From: Climacium dendroides
Lineage: Eukaryota; Streptophyta; Bryopsida; Hypnales; Climaciaceae
Assembly: GCA_950106755.1 (NCBI GenBank)
Contig: OX467082.1
Location: 21,514,001-21,578,000 of the forward strand
DNA: 64,000 nucleotides
Reading direction: 5' to 3'
Part shown: one piece after another, positions 23,671 through 35,700 of the stretch
Numbering within the stretch: the first letter of the stretch is position 1
Layout: each line of letters starts with the position of its first letter
The notes under the pieces: model-generated
The model's database searches: none
What the model was told of the DNA's origin: nothing
What the model saw: the letters and a program-made list of their open reading frames with translations, nothing else
Made by a program: the position numbers and the translations under genes

Positions 23671-26017
23671 TCACTGTCTCTTGTATGAGAGTCTATCCGC
23701 CTGCATTACAGTACACCACATCAGTAGATTGTTATAACGGCCCAAACCCTACAACAGAGTGACGAATTTCAAACCTGAATCCGTAAACTTGTCCAGGGGC
23801 AGAAGGGAAGGATCAATGCAAGAGAAATTGCCTTGAGCACTCACCTTGATTAGCATATAAGTTGGAAGCCAAGCTGGTGAAGTCGGAATTCCCGCCCAAG
23901 CAATCTGCAGCCAGGTTTCACGCGGTTGTAAATAGCAAGTAGTGTACTCTACCCTAAAAGAAATTGTATATTGTAAAGAAAACGGGTGGATGGAAATATG
24001 GACTGGCTGAAGGAGCGGCCATACCAGAGCATACTCGCCATGATCAAAGAACCTGGTTTGCAGTACCTGTGAACATCGTTTCTCAGCTTAAGAGAGGAGT
24101 TGCAAGTGAGACTAGATCATGACAGGGAGGTCAGACAAGTACCAATTATTTCATTAAAATTAGAATGATTCAGAAACGTTTTGACAACACATAGAAAGTC
24201 TAATCCATGATTCATAGGACGTCTCCTGATGGCCACAGTGATTACAAGAAGACCATTCCATGAACCATGAGGAGAATTTTCATTTATGATGAAGTCTAAA
24301 TGTTCCCCAAACAGTGTAAACCCTATTATGTACAAGTCCCATTCTAAACATCAGTGACAGGAGATGAAGAGGACCGTTACCTCGCCACGGTCCTCGTATA
24401 TGTAATCTAGACCCGTGAAGTAAGTTGGATGTCCTACCGAAAGATACTGCATTGCAACATTACCCACGTTCAAAACACAAGTGCATGAACCAAAACGCAT
24501 CTTTGCACGTGACCCTTATTCCTTGCAGCAGCAGAATCCAACACAGAAAAACTTGCTTGTAGAGGTGGGCAACATTGAATACATGTCAACGAATAATGGT
24601 TTACTTTAGAATGGACCTCAAGGTACCTCGACACTGTTTAGATACTTCTCCTTGTCAACACTGACAATTTGTCCCTTCTTTACTGCAACAAAGGAACAAA
24701 CATCATGATAGAAGGAAACATCATTGAAAACACTCACAAAACCATTGGCACAACTGACTTGAACTGAAGTGCGTAATTAAGGGGAATCAAATTTCATAAG
24801 GAGAAAGATGAGACTCGTACAGGTTGGCTTGGGAGGAGCTGGAGGAGCTGCTGGAGTGATGTTGGCCTCAGGAGTTGGAGGCGGTACAGATTCCGGTTGT
24901 TCTGCTGCAGTAGCGGACACTTGGAACACTCGTCTCTGCAACAATTCAATGGACAGCAGGGAATAACATCAATCACTGCAGCCTCTGGAATTCCCTGTAA
25001 AACTGCAGCCTGTTTTTTCATTTGAAAAAATAAGACCCAAAGATTAAGTCCTGCCTGGAAAACCCATTCCATATTTTGTGAACTAACCTATTTGATTCTC
25101 GGAGGTAAACATCACCATGGTTTTGGTCCATTTTCCATAAAGTGGCCAATCTCTCTATCCAGACGTCTAATTTTGTTCTACAAATTTCGTAAAATTCACA
25201 TTCAGTAATGTTCAACAACTGGAATCCTCGAAGGATCGCCGGTTCTTTAGCGCTACCCTAAAATCTTAGACAATAGGTGCACATTGAGTGTAAAAATGTG
25301 CACCACCTCATTTGTTCAAGTGGTGGTTTTAGAGAATCTACCAATAAAGCATTGAACCTTGGTAAGTTTTGCATACAGTATCCAAACGACTCGTTCATTG
25401 CTGCATTGGAATCCTCTAGCATTTGACAACAAGGACTTATAATAATTTGACTAGTAGGAACTAGCCTTAGTAGGGATTTGTGCCCTCCCTCATCACCAGT
25501 CGCTTATGCTTTCAATCCAAGAACAATATCTCTATCCCCAAGTCCAATTCTCTTATCCAAATGTCGTAAGGTGACTTGACCTCACATTTAGTAATGTCCA
25601 ACAACCTGAATCCTAGAAAGACCTCCATTTTTCCCCTTGCCATTCTTAAATCCAAACAATACCCTAGCTTCCGTTTGATTACGCTAATTCATTCTGCTCT
25701 GTTCGTAACCAAATAAGCAATGCACTGAAATCGACAAAACAAAAGCCACAAAACCGAAGAAATTCTTATAAAGCGAGAAAGGGAAAAGGCGAAATGGCAA
25801 AATCCCAGCTGAGGGAACCTTCCGAACCACTGAAGCCTCGAGAATTCCGTCCGCAATTCCTTCAACTTGTCACCCCCCACAAGAAATTCGAATTCGAATG
25901 TCGTGAAATTCTTACCTGGAGGATTGGGAGAGTGGAGTGGAGGCATCTGGGGGACGCGAGGGAAGGCTGGGGTCTGGTGAGCAACAGCGTCGCTGGGTTC
26001 GCCATCGCCATCGCCAT
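23671..26017 (-). CDS. ndhO: NAD(P)H dehydrogenase-like complex subunit O (chloroplast NDH)
   Basis: Seven small exons: 26017-25916, 24935-24821, 24682-24627, 24446-24381, 24066-24025, 23904-23845, 23700-23671. They give 156 residues, close to the length of NdhO in flowering plants. The N-terminus is a transit peptide (MAMAMANPATLLL...) followed by a Pro/Ala-rich linker. The conserved core is unmistakable: KKGQIVSVDKEKYLNS, YLSVGHPTYF, GLDYIYEDRGE, HGEYAL, then AWAGIPTSPAWLPTYMLIK. The last exon is only ten codons including the stop. NdhO sits in the stromal subcomplex A of the plastid NDH complex, which accepts electrons from ferredoxin for cyclic flow around photosystem I. All introns are GT-AG. 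The first of three closely spaced in-frame ATGs was chosen; a further upstream ATG (26059) would add 14 residues. Confidence 0.93.
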
Positions 26018-26694
26018 GCTTGCAACTGCAAGTGACGAGACGGGGTCTTGTGGACACACAGGGGCAGTGAAGGAAACAGGATATCATTCGCAGGAACTGT
26101 TTTAAACTATAAGCGTCATGTGTAAGCCTCATGTAACGCATATGTACATTTTGCTTTCTCATTGCACCAGAAATGTACAAATCGTGTATGTTTTAGGAGG
26201 TGAACGCTTTGGTGACCACTGCATTTCAACTTCAAAAATTCATAACTAATTTCACAATCTTCAAAAAATATGAAGCGGCTTAGATTAGATGCCAATTTCA
26301 TTTGTCTTTCAAGGAAAAATTATTGAAAAATATTTCAAAGAAGTTTAAACTCCCTACATTAATGTTCAGTTCTTAAATGCGCGCTTTATAGACCTACTTT
26401 CTTACACTATGATTGGCTATGTCCTTGGAGCCTTAACTCACTTTTCAATTAAGGTAGCTACTCAAACTTTTTTAAGGGAGCATTTGCAAAGCTTCTTCTC
26501 CTTCAATCCAAAACCAGTAAGTGTATTTTTTAGGTGTCCAAATTTAGGGCAATCTTCCTTGTACAAAAATCAGCCAATTTTTGTAGACATGATAGAAAAT
26601 TTTCCAAAATACCATATGGGATTTTGATTTGCAAGAGGATAATGAGAATTCTTAGCTTGCAAAATTTTAGGGATAGATTCACAAACTAGAGCAA

Positions 26695-26785
26695 GGGGAA
26701 ATTACTTTTTGAATTTCAAAAAATTAATTTTAACAATGAACTTGAACTTTTGATTGCTTTTAGTTTGACAACATTGAGGCAAAGC
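26695..26785 (+). repeat. dispersed repeat related to 21550-21620
   Basis: GAACTTGAACTTTT.GNTTGNTTTTAGTTTGACA-type sequence is shared with 21565-21610 in the same orientation. It is a short diverged copy, non-coding. Confidence 0.45.
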
Positions 26786-27419
26786 TAATCCTCAAGTGTA
26801 GTTTTTCTCTACTCACATAGAAGTGTAAACATCATGAAACTTGGTGCAAGTAAATCCCATTATGAAAAACTTGAAAATTGTTTTGATAGTGTATGGAAGT
26901 CTGCTTTAAGTGCTTGATGAGTATTATTTAGCCTTATGCAACCTCTCACTACAACAGTGGCAGTGTTTTATGACTGCAGAATTATGACTGAGGATGACTG
27001 GCGACTGCTTGCAGTCATATTCTTGAAGGCCAACACTTTGGGGAGAAATATGACTACTAGTCATTTTTACGCTTTGTACTTCACAAGTGTATACTATACG
27101 GCCATTAGGAATACCAAAGTACTTCATAGGGAACGTAGGGAACATGTTTGGGAACGTTGAGTCATATTATCAATTATATTTTCATAGTAGTGAATTTTGT
27201 TTTGTTTTGAGCAATTCAAGAAAAATACGGGTAATTCTAAAATAAATATAAATAAGCTATCATTTAAAATTTTGAAATCCTAGTCACCTACTTTTTCGGA
27301 TTTTGAATCCTAATCACTACTTTTTTAGTGTTTTGAGACCCTAGCCATTATTATTTTAGGGTTTTAGAACCTTAGCCGCCACTTTTTAGGGTTTTGAAAC
27401 CCTAACCGTCACTTCTTGT

Positions 27420-28010
27420 GGTTCTTCTTCTTTACTTTCTATTGTCTCTTAGCTCTCATTTGTTGATGCTTTTTGTTGCATCTCAACTCTTGTTTCTTAT
27501 TGCTCTTTACTTCATGTTTCTTGCTTCTTATTGTTGCATCTAAATTCTTTTTTTCTCTTGCATTTGAACTCTTTTTTCTTTTTAGTTCTTATTTTGTAGT
27601 TCTTACTTCTTATTTCTTCTTGTTGCATCTACACTCTCATTTCTTGTTGTTTTTTGTTATGTCTTAATTGGTGCTTTTTGTTTCTTCTTGTGTCTTAGTT
27701 GTTGCTTCTTATTTCCTCTTGTGTCTTAATTATTACTTCATATTGTGTCTTAGTTGTTGTTTCTTGTTTTGTGTTTCTTCTTGCGTTTTAGTTGTTGCCT
27801 CTTGTTTCTTGTTGTGTCTTAGTTGTTATTTTTTGTTTCTTGTTGTGTGTTAGTTGTTGCTTCTTGTTTCTTGTTGTGTCTTAGTTGTTGCTTCTTGTTT
27901 CTTGTTGTGTCTTAGTTGTTGCATAGTTGTTGCTTCTTATTTCTTGTTGCATCTTAACTTTTACTTTTTGTTATTTCTTAATAGTTACTTATCATTTCTT
28001 TCTTGTTTCC
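27420..28010 (+). repeat. 31-bp pyrimidine-rich minisatellite inside the CACTA element
   Basis: Units of about 31 bp built from GTTGTGTCTTAGTTGTTG and CTTCTTGTTTCTT, best preserved at 27780-27930 and degenerate outside. The three adjoining open frames across it (27473-28114) encode only repetitive Leu/Cys/Phe/Ser strings, so they are not genes. Confidence 0.85.
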
Positions 28011-28481
28011 TCCATCATCAATCTCATTCTTCCTATCCTAAACTTGAGCTACATATTTTGTGTTGTTATAAGCCTTTGAAGGTTGAACTTTGTTGTTCAA
28101 TCACTAAAAATTAACCTCTCATTTCTTTAATTATATATGCAAGCACCAAAAGTTGAAACAAAGACATTAGAGGCTACTTACAACCCAATGAAGCCATCTT
28201 CATATTATTGTAAGGATTGTAGACCTTATTGGATTGTGTGAATGATTCATTATGATATATATATTTTGTATTAGTGACTAATAAATGTCAATGAAGATAG
28301 TTGTATTTGTTCTTGCATTCTCCTTCTTTAATATGATTATCTCTCATACATCTCTAAAATCATATATTATGTATTCATTTTTAATTGCATGAGGCTTTTT
28401 ATTCAATTGTTAAATCATCTTGATGTATGATAGTTATATATCATGTCCATTTAAAATGCATTAAAAATGTGATTGTAGTTA

Positions 28482-29007
28482 GTAATATGACTGACAAGAG
28501 TCGTATTCTACATCATTCAAAAATATGACTCATGAGAATTATTTTTCACATTAACAAGAATATGACTCACTGCAGTCATATTCCACATTACTGCAAAATA
28601 TGACTCACCCTAGTTATATTCCATGTAACAAAAAAATATGACTCATTGCAATCATATTCCATATTACTATAAAAAATGACTCACTGCAGTCATATTTCAC
28701 TGCAAAATATGACTTACCGCAGTCATATTTCACATTACTACAAAATATAACTCACTGCAGTCATATTCCACGTTATTGCAAAATATGACTCACCGCAGAC
28801 ATATTCCACATTACTGCAAAATATGACTCACCGCAGTCATATTCCATGTTACTGCAAAATATGACTAACCACAGTCATATTCCATGTCATTAAAAAATAT
28901 GACTCACCATAGTCATATTCCACGTCATCAAAAGATATGACTCATCGCAGTCATATTCCACGTCATCAAAAAATATGACTCGACAAAGTCGTATTCCACG
29001 TAAGATT
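28482..29007. repeat. 14-copy, 38-bp subterminal palindromic array of the CACTA element
   Basis: Units begin near 28482, 28521, 28559, 28596, 28634, 28671, 28704, 28742, 28780, 28818, 28856, 28894, 28932 and 28970. Each holds ATATGACTCA-n4-AGTCATAT, an inverted repeat with TGACT/AGTCA half-sites, then TTCCAC.TNACTGCAAA. The same half-sites recur in the terminal repeats and near the left end (26980-27065). This fits binding sites for the cognate transposase. Confidence 0.9.
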
Positions 29008-29289
29008 TTTTTATTTGCCCGGGCAACCCAAGAAAAAGTCAAAACCCCCCTAGGATAGTCAAAGTATACGCCTAGTTGGCATACTATGGCTAAAAAAATG
29101 GGTATTTATACCCCTCAACCCATATGACTGCCAATATGACTGATGTCTGAAGCGACTGTTTCTAAACGACTGGAGTCAGTCATATTCCGAGTCATCTACA
29201 GTGATTTCTACGTGAGTCATATTTTTTGATTTTACGACTCACTGCAGTCATATTTTGCAGTCATAAAACACTGCTTTTGTTGTAGTGTC

Positions 29290-32200
29290 TAAAGCAAATT
29301 GAAAAAATGTTATTGTGTATATTACATTTGAGGCAAGTAAGTAGTTGTCCAACATACTTCAATTGATCTTTTCCATTGTGTGGTACTTTGTCATTGTTGC
29401 CACTATATTGTAATTGGACAATTATTTGTAACAAAGAAAGTAATAAATAATCAAAACTCCTCCAACTTATGTATATTGTTGATTCATGGAGAACAAGTTT
29501 TATTCTTTTCATCAATATATTACTTGATTTTTTTTAACCTTTCTTGATGAATATTAATAGGATGAAGTTCACTTTTAACAACATGCATCATCAATCTAGT
29601 GAATGGTTGAATGCTTAGAGATTAAAAAATTCAGTAATTTTCTTAAAATAATCTAAAGCCCTCTGTAAAGTGAATTTCTCTAATATCACTTCTTGGAGGA
29701 AAATTTACTATGATCTCATTTTGTTGTGTCTTGTGAGAGCATCATGAAGGCGTGGAAATATTTCATTATCAATGTCTAAAAGCTAGGTCATTTCATTATT
29801 CTATTTATACAACTCACTATATTAACTTCTACCCAATCACAAATCTTTTTTTTACAAAAGAAAAATAAATCTCTATAATTTATTTTATCCATCTAAATTT
29901 TTCAAAATACTTGATTTGATTTTCTACCTTTTGAATGGTTATATTTTCCAAATTTCCTTTATACAAACATTCTAAAATTCAATTTGTGTAAGCATGATTT
30001 TCTTCAAACTCATTCAAAATATGATACTTTTTAATTAATCTTCTTATTCAAGTGCCAATTACTTGAAATCAAAAATCTTAAATTTAAAAAAGATTCAAAT
30101 GCCAATTTGTATGAATGATTCCCTCACTACTTGAGACAATACAAGTAAATTCAATAATTGTGCTCCACATCAATAAAGATAACTCATACTAATTATGAAC
30201 TTATGCAAATTTGTAAGGCACATTAAAATGGTAGGTTACATTTTTCTAGATAAATTCAATATAATGTAGTTGACACTATTTTCATATAATCTCAAATATT
30301 GTAATATTCATCTAACTTTCTAATTTTTTTCTATTTCATCTACTTTCATATAGTTATCATTGAAATTTTTTACACCAATTAGATGATATTCATCCAAAAT
30401 TATCCAAATTAGTGTGGAAAAGTCTCTAATTATTCAAATTCTTGCACTAATTGAATTAACTTAAGTAAAGACTTAGAAAAGGATATTGAATGAACGAAAA
30501 AATACTATTTATGAAAAATGAGTTCTACCACTTCTACTTAATGTTATAATGGAATTTTAGTCTTCAATAGTTATTTCTAGCTTCATCATTTTATTATTCT
30601 CCTAAGTTGCATTCTATTGCACATCTTCAATTTTTTGGAAATCTTGAATATCCTACAATCTTTAAGAAGTTAAAGTTCAAGACTTGTTTGAAAACCATCA
30701 CTTGTCAAATTTTGTTGAAGAGACTTGTGCTTGAAAAAAGATGACTAATTTCAAAATTTCACAAGGCCAAAATTTGAAAGCAAACTATATAATTGCAAAC
30801 TCTAATGACCCCTTCTAAATCCCAACAATAATTAATAAAAAAATTTAAAATATTTCATTTTTTAGAATAGACTTTCTACAAAACCATTAACCCTTTAAGG
30901 TTTATGCATCTAAAATGTAAATGCACCTTGGTCAAATTTGTTTGTAGCTTTCAAAATATACATTATTGGTATGTGATTTGAACTTACTAAGAAAATAAAT
31001 CTTGACAAGTTCTAATCCTATCCCATTTAAAAATTTTGAAAAAATTCAAAAATTGAAAGAACTATTGATAGTGAAATTGAACTTGAAGGTCATTGTTGAG
31101 GGTGTTTTGGGTGAGTAAAAAATAAATTGAAAAATTGAAAAAATTTCACACTAATTTTCATTGCTACTTATATGTCTTGAAATAATTTCAAGTTACTTGA
31201 ACTTTTTTCTTGCTATATTTATAATTTCATTTTCACTTTCAATCACAAAATTCTAACTATAACAATTTTCATGAAACAAAGTGAAAATGCTCATAATGAT
31301 TGACACTAGATATTGTTACGTAATAAAAATATAAGATTGGTATTTGAATACGATTATAAAGGGAAAATTTAGCTCAAATATGATGTTTGACTATTTTGTA
31401 ATGGATCTACTCCTTTAGGAGTTAATGTGGACTATATCATTATCGCATTGTTCTTGAAGAGTATCCTGGACAAATCTACCACATAGGGTGATATTCTCCA
31501 ATGTATTGACAGTGCGCATTTTAACATAGAGATTCTTTCAAAGCACTATGTAGACCAAAATTTTCAGTTATAAGAAAAAGATATTTAATTCAACAACAAT
31601 CCAATAAATATGTATGAAGCCATGGCTTAAATTTAATTGTCTTTTTAAAAAACCAATGGCTATGCTATGGGAGACTTTATCCTTGTAGTAGTAGAAACAT
31701 GGAACAAGGGAACTGAAATGGTGATGAAGGAACAATGTCACTCTTCTTATTTATCTATTCTATAAAACAACTTTATTTTTTAATAAAGTAGTTAGTCAAA
31801 CTTTGTCATAGTAGCTTGTATTGAAGCAAAGCCTCCTACCCTTCAATTTAGAACCAATAAAATAAATTATTTAAGAAATGTTTCAAGAGGTTTTGCCCTT
31901 CTAAAGTGGGATCAACTCTTAAGACACTATAGACACCGCCATTTGCACTATATACAAAATGAACTCAATGATTTTAATTCACTAAAGTTCATAATTAGGT
32001 CTCAACTATAATCTCATAATGCCAAGTCCGATTTTCAAGGCAAGTTTGCCACCATTCCATTGGATAGTCAAAAAAGCATTACAACTCATAACGCAACCCC
32101 TCTTTCTACACCCTTAGATTTGTAAAAAGTACAAATATGGACATTTGTGATGAACTACTACACTTGGCATTATGTCCCATGATGCTCTCAAGCATTATCT

Positions 32201-32290
32201 AATCCATAGTATTGCCAAGTAACATTCACAAAACTTGCTAAAATTCACTTCATTGCTACTTAAAATTTTCACTACCTAAATTTTTCATTG
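29290..32290. other. AT-rich gene-free stretch
   Basis: About 3 kb of AT-rich DNA with no supported coding frame, transposon end or tandem array. The only feature of note is the adjoining repeat at 32295-32455. Confidence 0.5.
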
Positions 32291-32294
32291 GAGA

Positions 32295-32455
32295 AAATCC
32301 TTGAAAAAATTGGATTTTAGCCAAGGTGCAACAAACAATAGAATTTGATAGCCAATTTGCAATTATCTAAAATCCTAAACATTGGAATTAGCATCTATTT
32401 AGTCAATTTTGTGTTACAATAGTCCCAATAATCCTTTACAACTTGCAAAATCCTT
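32295..32455 (-). repeat. dispersed repeat, copy 2 (inverted partner of 2722-2868)
   Basis: Reverse-complement match to 2722-2868, with GAATTTGATAGCCAATTTGC and the ...GCATCTA...AGTCAATTT order preserved. It lies about 330 bp beyond the stop codon of the receptor kinase and may be near its 3' UTR. Confidence 0.6.
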
Positions 32456-32781
32456 CCTTTTCTATTTTTTTTTAATACTACTCACTTTCAAGGTAGCCAA
32501 AGTTGATGCCTGTTTGTCTTGGAGGTAGCATATTGCACTAAATTCCATAAACTAGTTCTGGGATCACTGCTGCCAAGTTTCAAGGCAACTGCGTCTCTCT
32601 CATTAGCTACTGACACAAGAGGGTTAGAACCTAGCTACAACTTTTGTGAATCCTGTCATCAATGAATTTTACATTAATATTGTCGATTGATGCAGAGAGT
32701 AGGTTATGTATGTCCCCAACCATTCTCAAGGCTTGCAGCTTATGTAAGTTAGTCCAAACAAGTGAAGATGGCTCATTCAGA

Positions 32782-35700
32782 TCATCGAGGATGCAAAGCA
32801 GAGAAGCTGTCGTATGGCACAGAGCTCGGGCGGCCACTATCAAATGGGCAGCTTCTCGAGTCTCCAGTTCCTAAGTTCTCATCAGACTGCACCACTCCAT
32901 TATTTGGTGCGGCCAAAGCACTTGTCACAGGAACGGATTTGGACTCTTCAGGAACAGATTTAAGTTCTTCAGACAGAGACTTCTCTTTGAAGGACTCGCT
33001 TGACATTCTGGGTTGCTGCTCAGATTGTGCTTTCTTAAACGATCTGCTCACTGCGAAGGGCTCCAAAATATTCAAAACTTCCTGCAAATAGTTCAAGAAC
33101 AGAGTTCAATACTCGAAACTGTCTTGCATGCGAACAGCTGACTGCTGGAAAGAGATTGCAATCAGGGTTTTATTAGGGTTTAGGGTTTAGATAACCTATG
33201 GAGAGTGATGATGCCCAAGGGGGTACTCCTTTTCAAGACTATATGAGGACCATGAGATCTTGGAGATTTACGGCTCTGTAAGAGCTTTGGGAGGATAGAG
33301 TCATGAGTCTACCAAGTTCTTGAGGAAGACAGGTACTGGAAAGGAAGGTAGAGATTAATATGAGTTCTAGCTGGGAAAATCAGAAACTGCCATCTATGCA
33401 AAACCATCCAGTTTGGAGTCAAATAGTTCAGGGTCCTACCTTCATGGTGGGTCGATCCATTCTGTCACTCCTGGAACACATGAGTCCCACCTCTGTCAAA
33501 GCATTGAAAAGACGCTCGTCGTAATTTACACCCAAACTCTTGTCAATAATTTCTTGCAAGCCTCCTTTCTTGAACCGGGGTCTCACCCAGTCGTGGAGGT
33601 TGACAGCGTCTACTCTATCGATGTCGAAGACACGTTGCCCTGTGGTGAGCTCCAGTAACACAATTCCAAAAGCGTACACATCGCTTGCAACAGTCAGCTG
33701 ATTCGTTCGAAAGTAATCAGGGTCCATGTACCTGCGTGTCATGAAAACAGAGACGCCTCGATTAAGCTAGTTGAAGTCAATGCCATGCAGGATGAGAATT
33801 CTAGAGAGAGACTTGCACAGAGAGAGATGGTTAGCCACATGTCCAATGCCTCACTTAATAATATCGCAACTGTCGATGGGATTGAATTGGAACTCAACTC
33901 TTTCCACTCACATGATTGGATTGTTTCTCGCTGTGATTTGTGCATGTACTTACCCCATGGTTCCGAGAGGTCTTGTTGAAACGTGAGTGTTAAGTTCCGG
34001 CGAAATTTTGGAAATGCCGAAGTCTGCGAGCTTGGCCACATTGTACTGATCGAGTAACACGTTAGATGGTTTGACATCCCGATGGATCACTGGAGGATTC
34101 TGCAAGCCACAATTGGATAGTAAATCAGTCATTGTTGGAAGGAGCAATGGTTCCGAGACGAAAGACCATTTCAAACTGGTGAGGTCCAGCGTAGTTCTCA
34201 CCGCAAATGAGTGAAGGTAATCCAAGCCTCGTGCTATGCCAACTGCAACTTCACGCCGCTGTGCTGCATTCAGTGTCGTGTCTCTCCCTGAAGATGAGTC
34301 CATACAATTTCAGCACAAGAACAATATGATAGACCGTAAACCCTGAACCCTGAAAGTCCTCTGGAAATGGTTGGTTGTGCCATTTGGGGGATTCAGATTG
34401 GATCAACAAATTTCCACAAAACATTGCAATATATTTGCATTTTCCTTCACAAATTTCCCACAGGCTTGAAGCTGGACCCAAAAATTCGTTCAAAATCTGG
34501 TGATATTTCGCCCTAAGAAGGACCGCATTGTCCCCTGCAAGCCATGTACATCCTCTCTCTCTCTCTCACTTCCGTCACTAAACTGCAGGGGGATTCGAAA
34601 GTACTAACCGAAGAGGTTGTCGTGAAGGTCGCCATTCTCCATGAACTCGTACACCAGGACCTGCAATCCATCGTCGTCACAAAAGCCTTCCAGGGCACAA
34701 AGGTGGCGGTGATGAAGGCGGCTGAGGAGCGTCAGTTCGTTGCGGAACTCCAGTTGGCCTTGCGCACTTTCATTCGAGGCGCATTTGATGGCCACGGCCT
34801 TGCCCGTGTCCAAGATGCCTTTGTACACTTTCCCAAACCCCCCTTCTCCGATGTAAAATTGGTCGCTGAAATTGTCAGTGGCTCTCTCCAGTTGCGGTAA
34901 GGTGAATCGGTGCAGCTCTTCCGGAACAATCCAAGGGTTATTAATACCTAGTCACACGAAGCACACACGTACTTTCAGGCAATGCAAACGAAAACACAGT
35001 CACAGAGTTACAAAATAAGAGCTATCTCCTAAATCCTAAACCCTACGTCCGAAACTCTTCACCTAAAAAGGCACATACCTTCATACTTCCTTCCGAATTC
35101 GGGTTCTCTTTTCTAAACAGATTAAGAAGGTTACACTCAACCATTTCTAATGGTACGACACAAAATGTGATTTTAAATGAATTCAAACATGTATTCTCAA
35201 CTTGACATGTGGAAAATGACAAATCAGATGTGTCTAGAACAACAATTTTTCAAGGATATAGAGGGAATTTTTCATCAAGGAGGGTTGAGTGTAATAAGAC
35301 AACACACCTTCGTACATTCTTCCAAATTGTGGATATTTGGTCAGGGTTTTCTTTCTGAAGATTAAGAAGATCACGTATGCAGCAAGGATGGTCACAGCCA
35401 TCCCTCCCACCACCCCACCTACAATGGCTCCAATAGGAAGCTTCGACTGCGAACCAGACCCCAGACCTTCTGCAATTGTATGGTACCACAGCAATGTATC
35501 AGCTGACATTGAAACATTTCAGCACTATTTTCCATGATCGCATTCTGAAAGTATAACGAAATGAAGTAGAATTCAACATTCTTCATGGAATTTTAGGTAT
35601 CAAGTCATGGCCGAACATCCGTATCGCAGCGTACCATATCCGCAGATGCATTTCGCAGTGTCTGTGATAAACTGAGAAGGCGGACAGGGTGCACATTGGC

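Larger units (their letters stand above)
26947..29287. mobile_element. complete non-autonomous CACTA (EnSpm/CMC) transposon
   Basis: The ends are CACTACAACA-gtg-GCAGTGTTTTATGACTGCA on the left and the inverted CACTACAACA-aaa-GCAGTGTTTTATGACTGCA on the right: 29 of 32 positions match. The element is flanked by TCT (26944-26946) and TCT (29288-29290), the 3-bp target duplication typical of CACTA elements. The 2341-bp body has no transposase; it holds a telomere-like TTTAGGG-type repeat (27290-27420), a pyrimidine-rich 31-bp minisatellite (27420-28010) and a subterminal array of 38-bp palindromic units. Known CACTA elements carry such subterminal repeats as transposase-binding sites. Its activity would depend on a transposase encoded elsewhere. 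Confidence 0.9.

Noticed and set aside
27290..27420. TTTTAGGGTTTTGAAACCCTAA-type words suggesting telomeric DNA
   Set aside because: The units are part of a ~33-bp degenerate repeat within the CACTA element and not a run of TTTAGGG.
27473..28114. Three consecutive plus-strand ORFs encoding Leu/Cys/Phe-rich proteins
   Set aside because: They are translations of the 31-bp pyrimidine-rich minisatellite inside the CACTA element; no domain, and composition is explained by the repeat.
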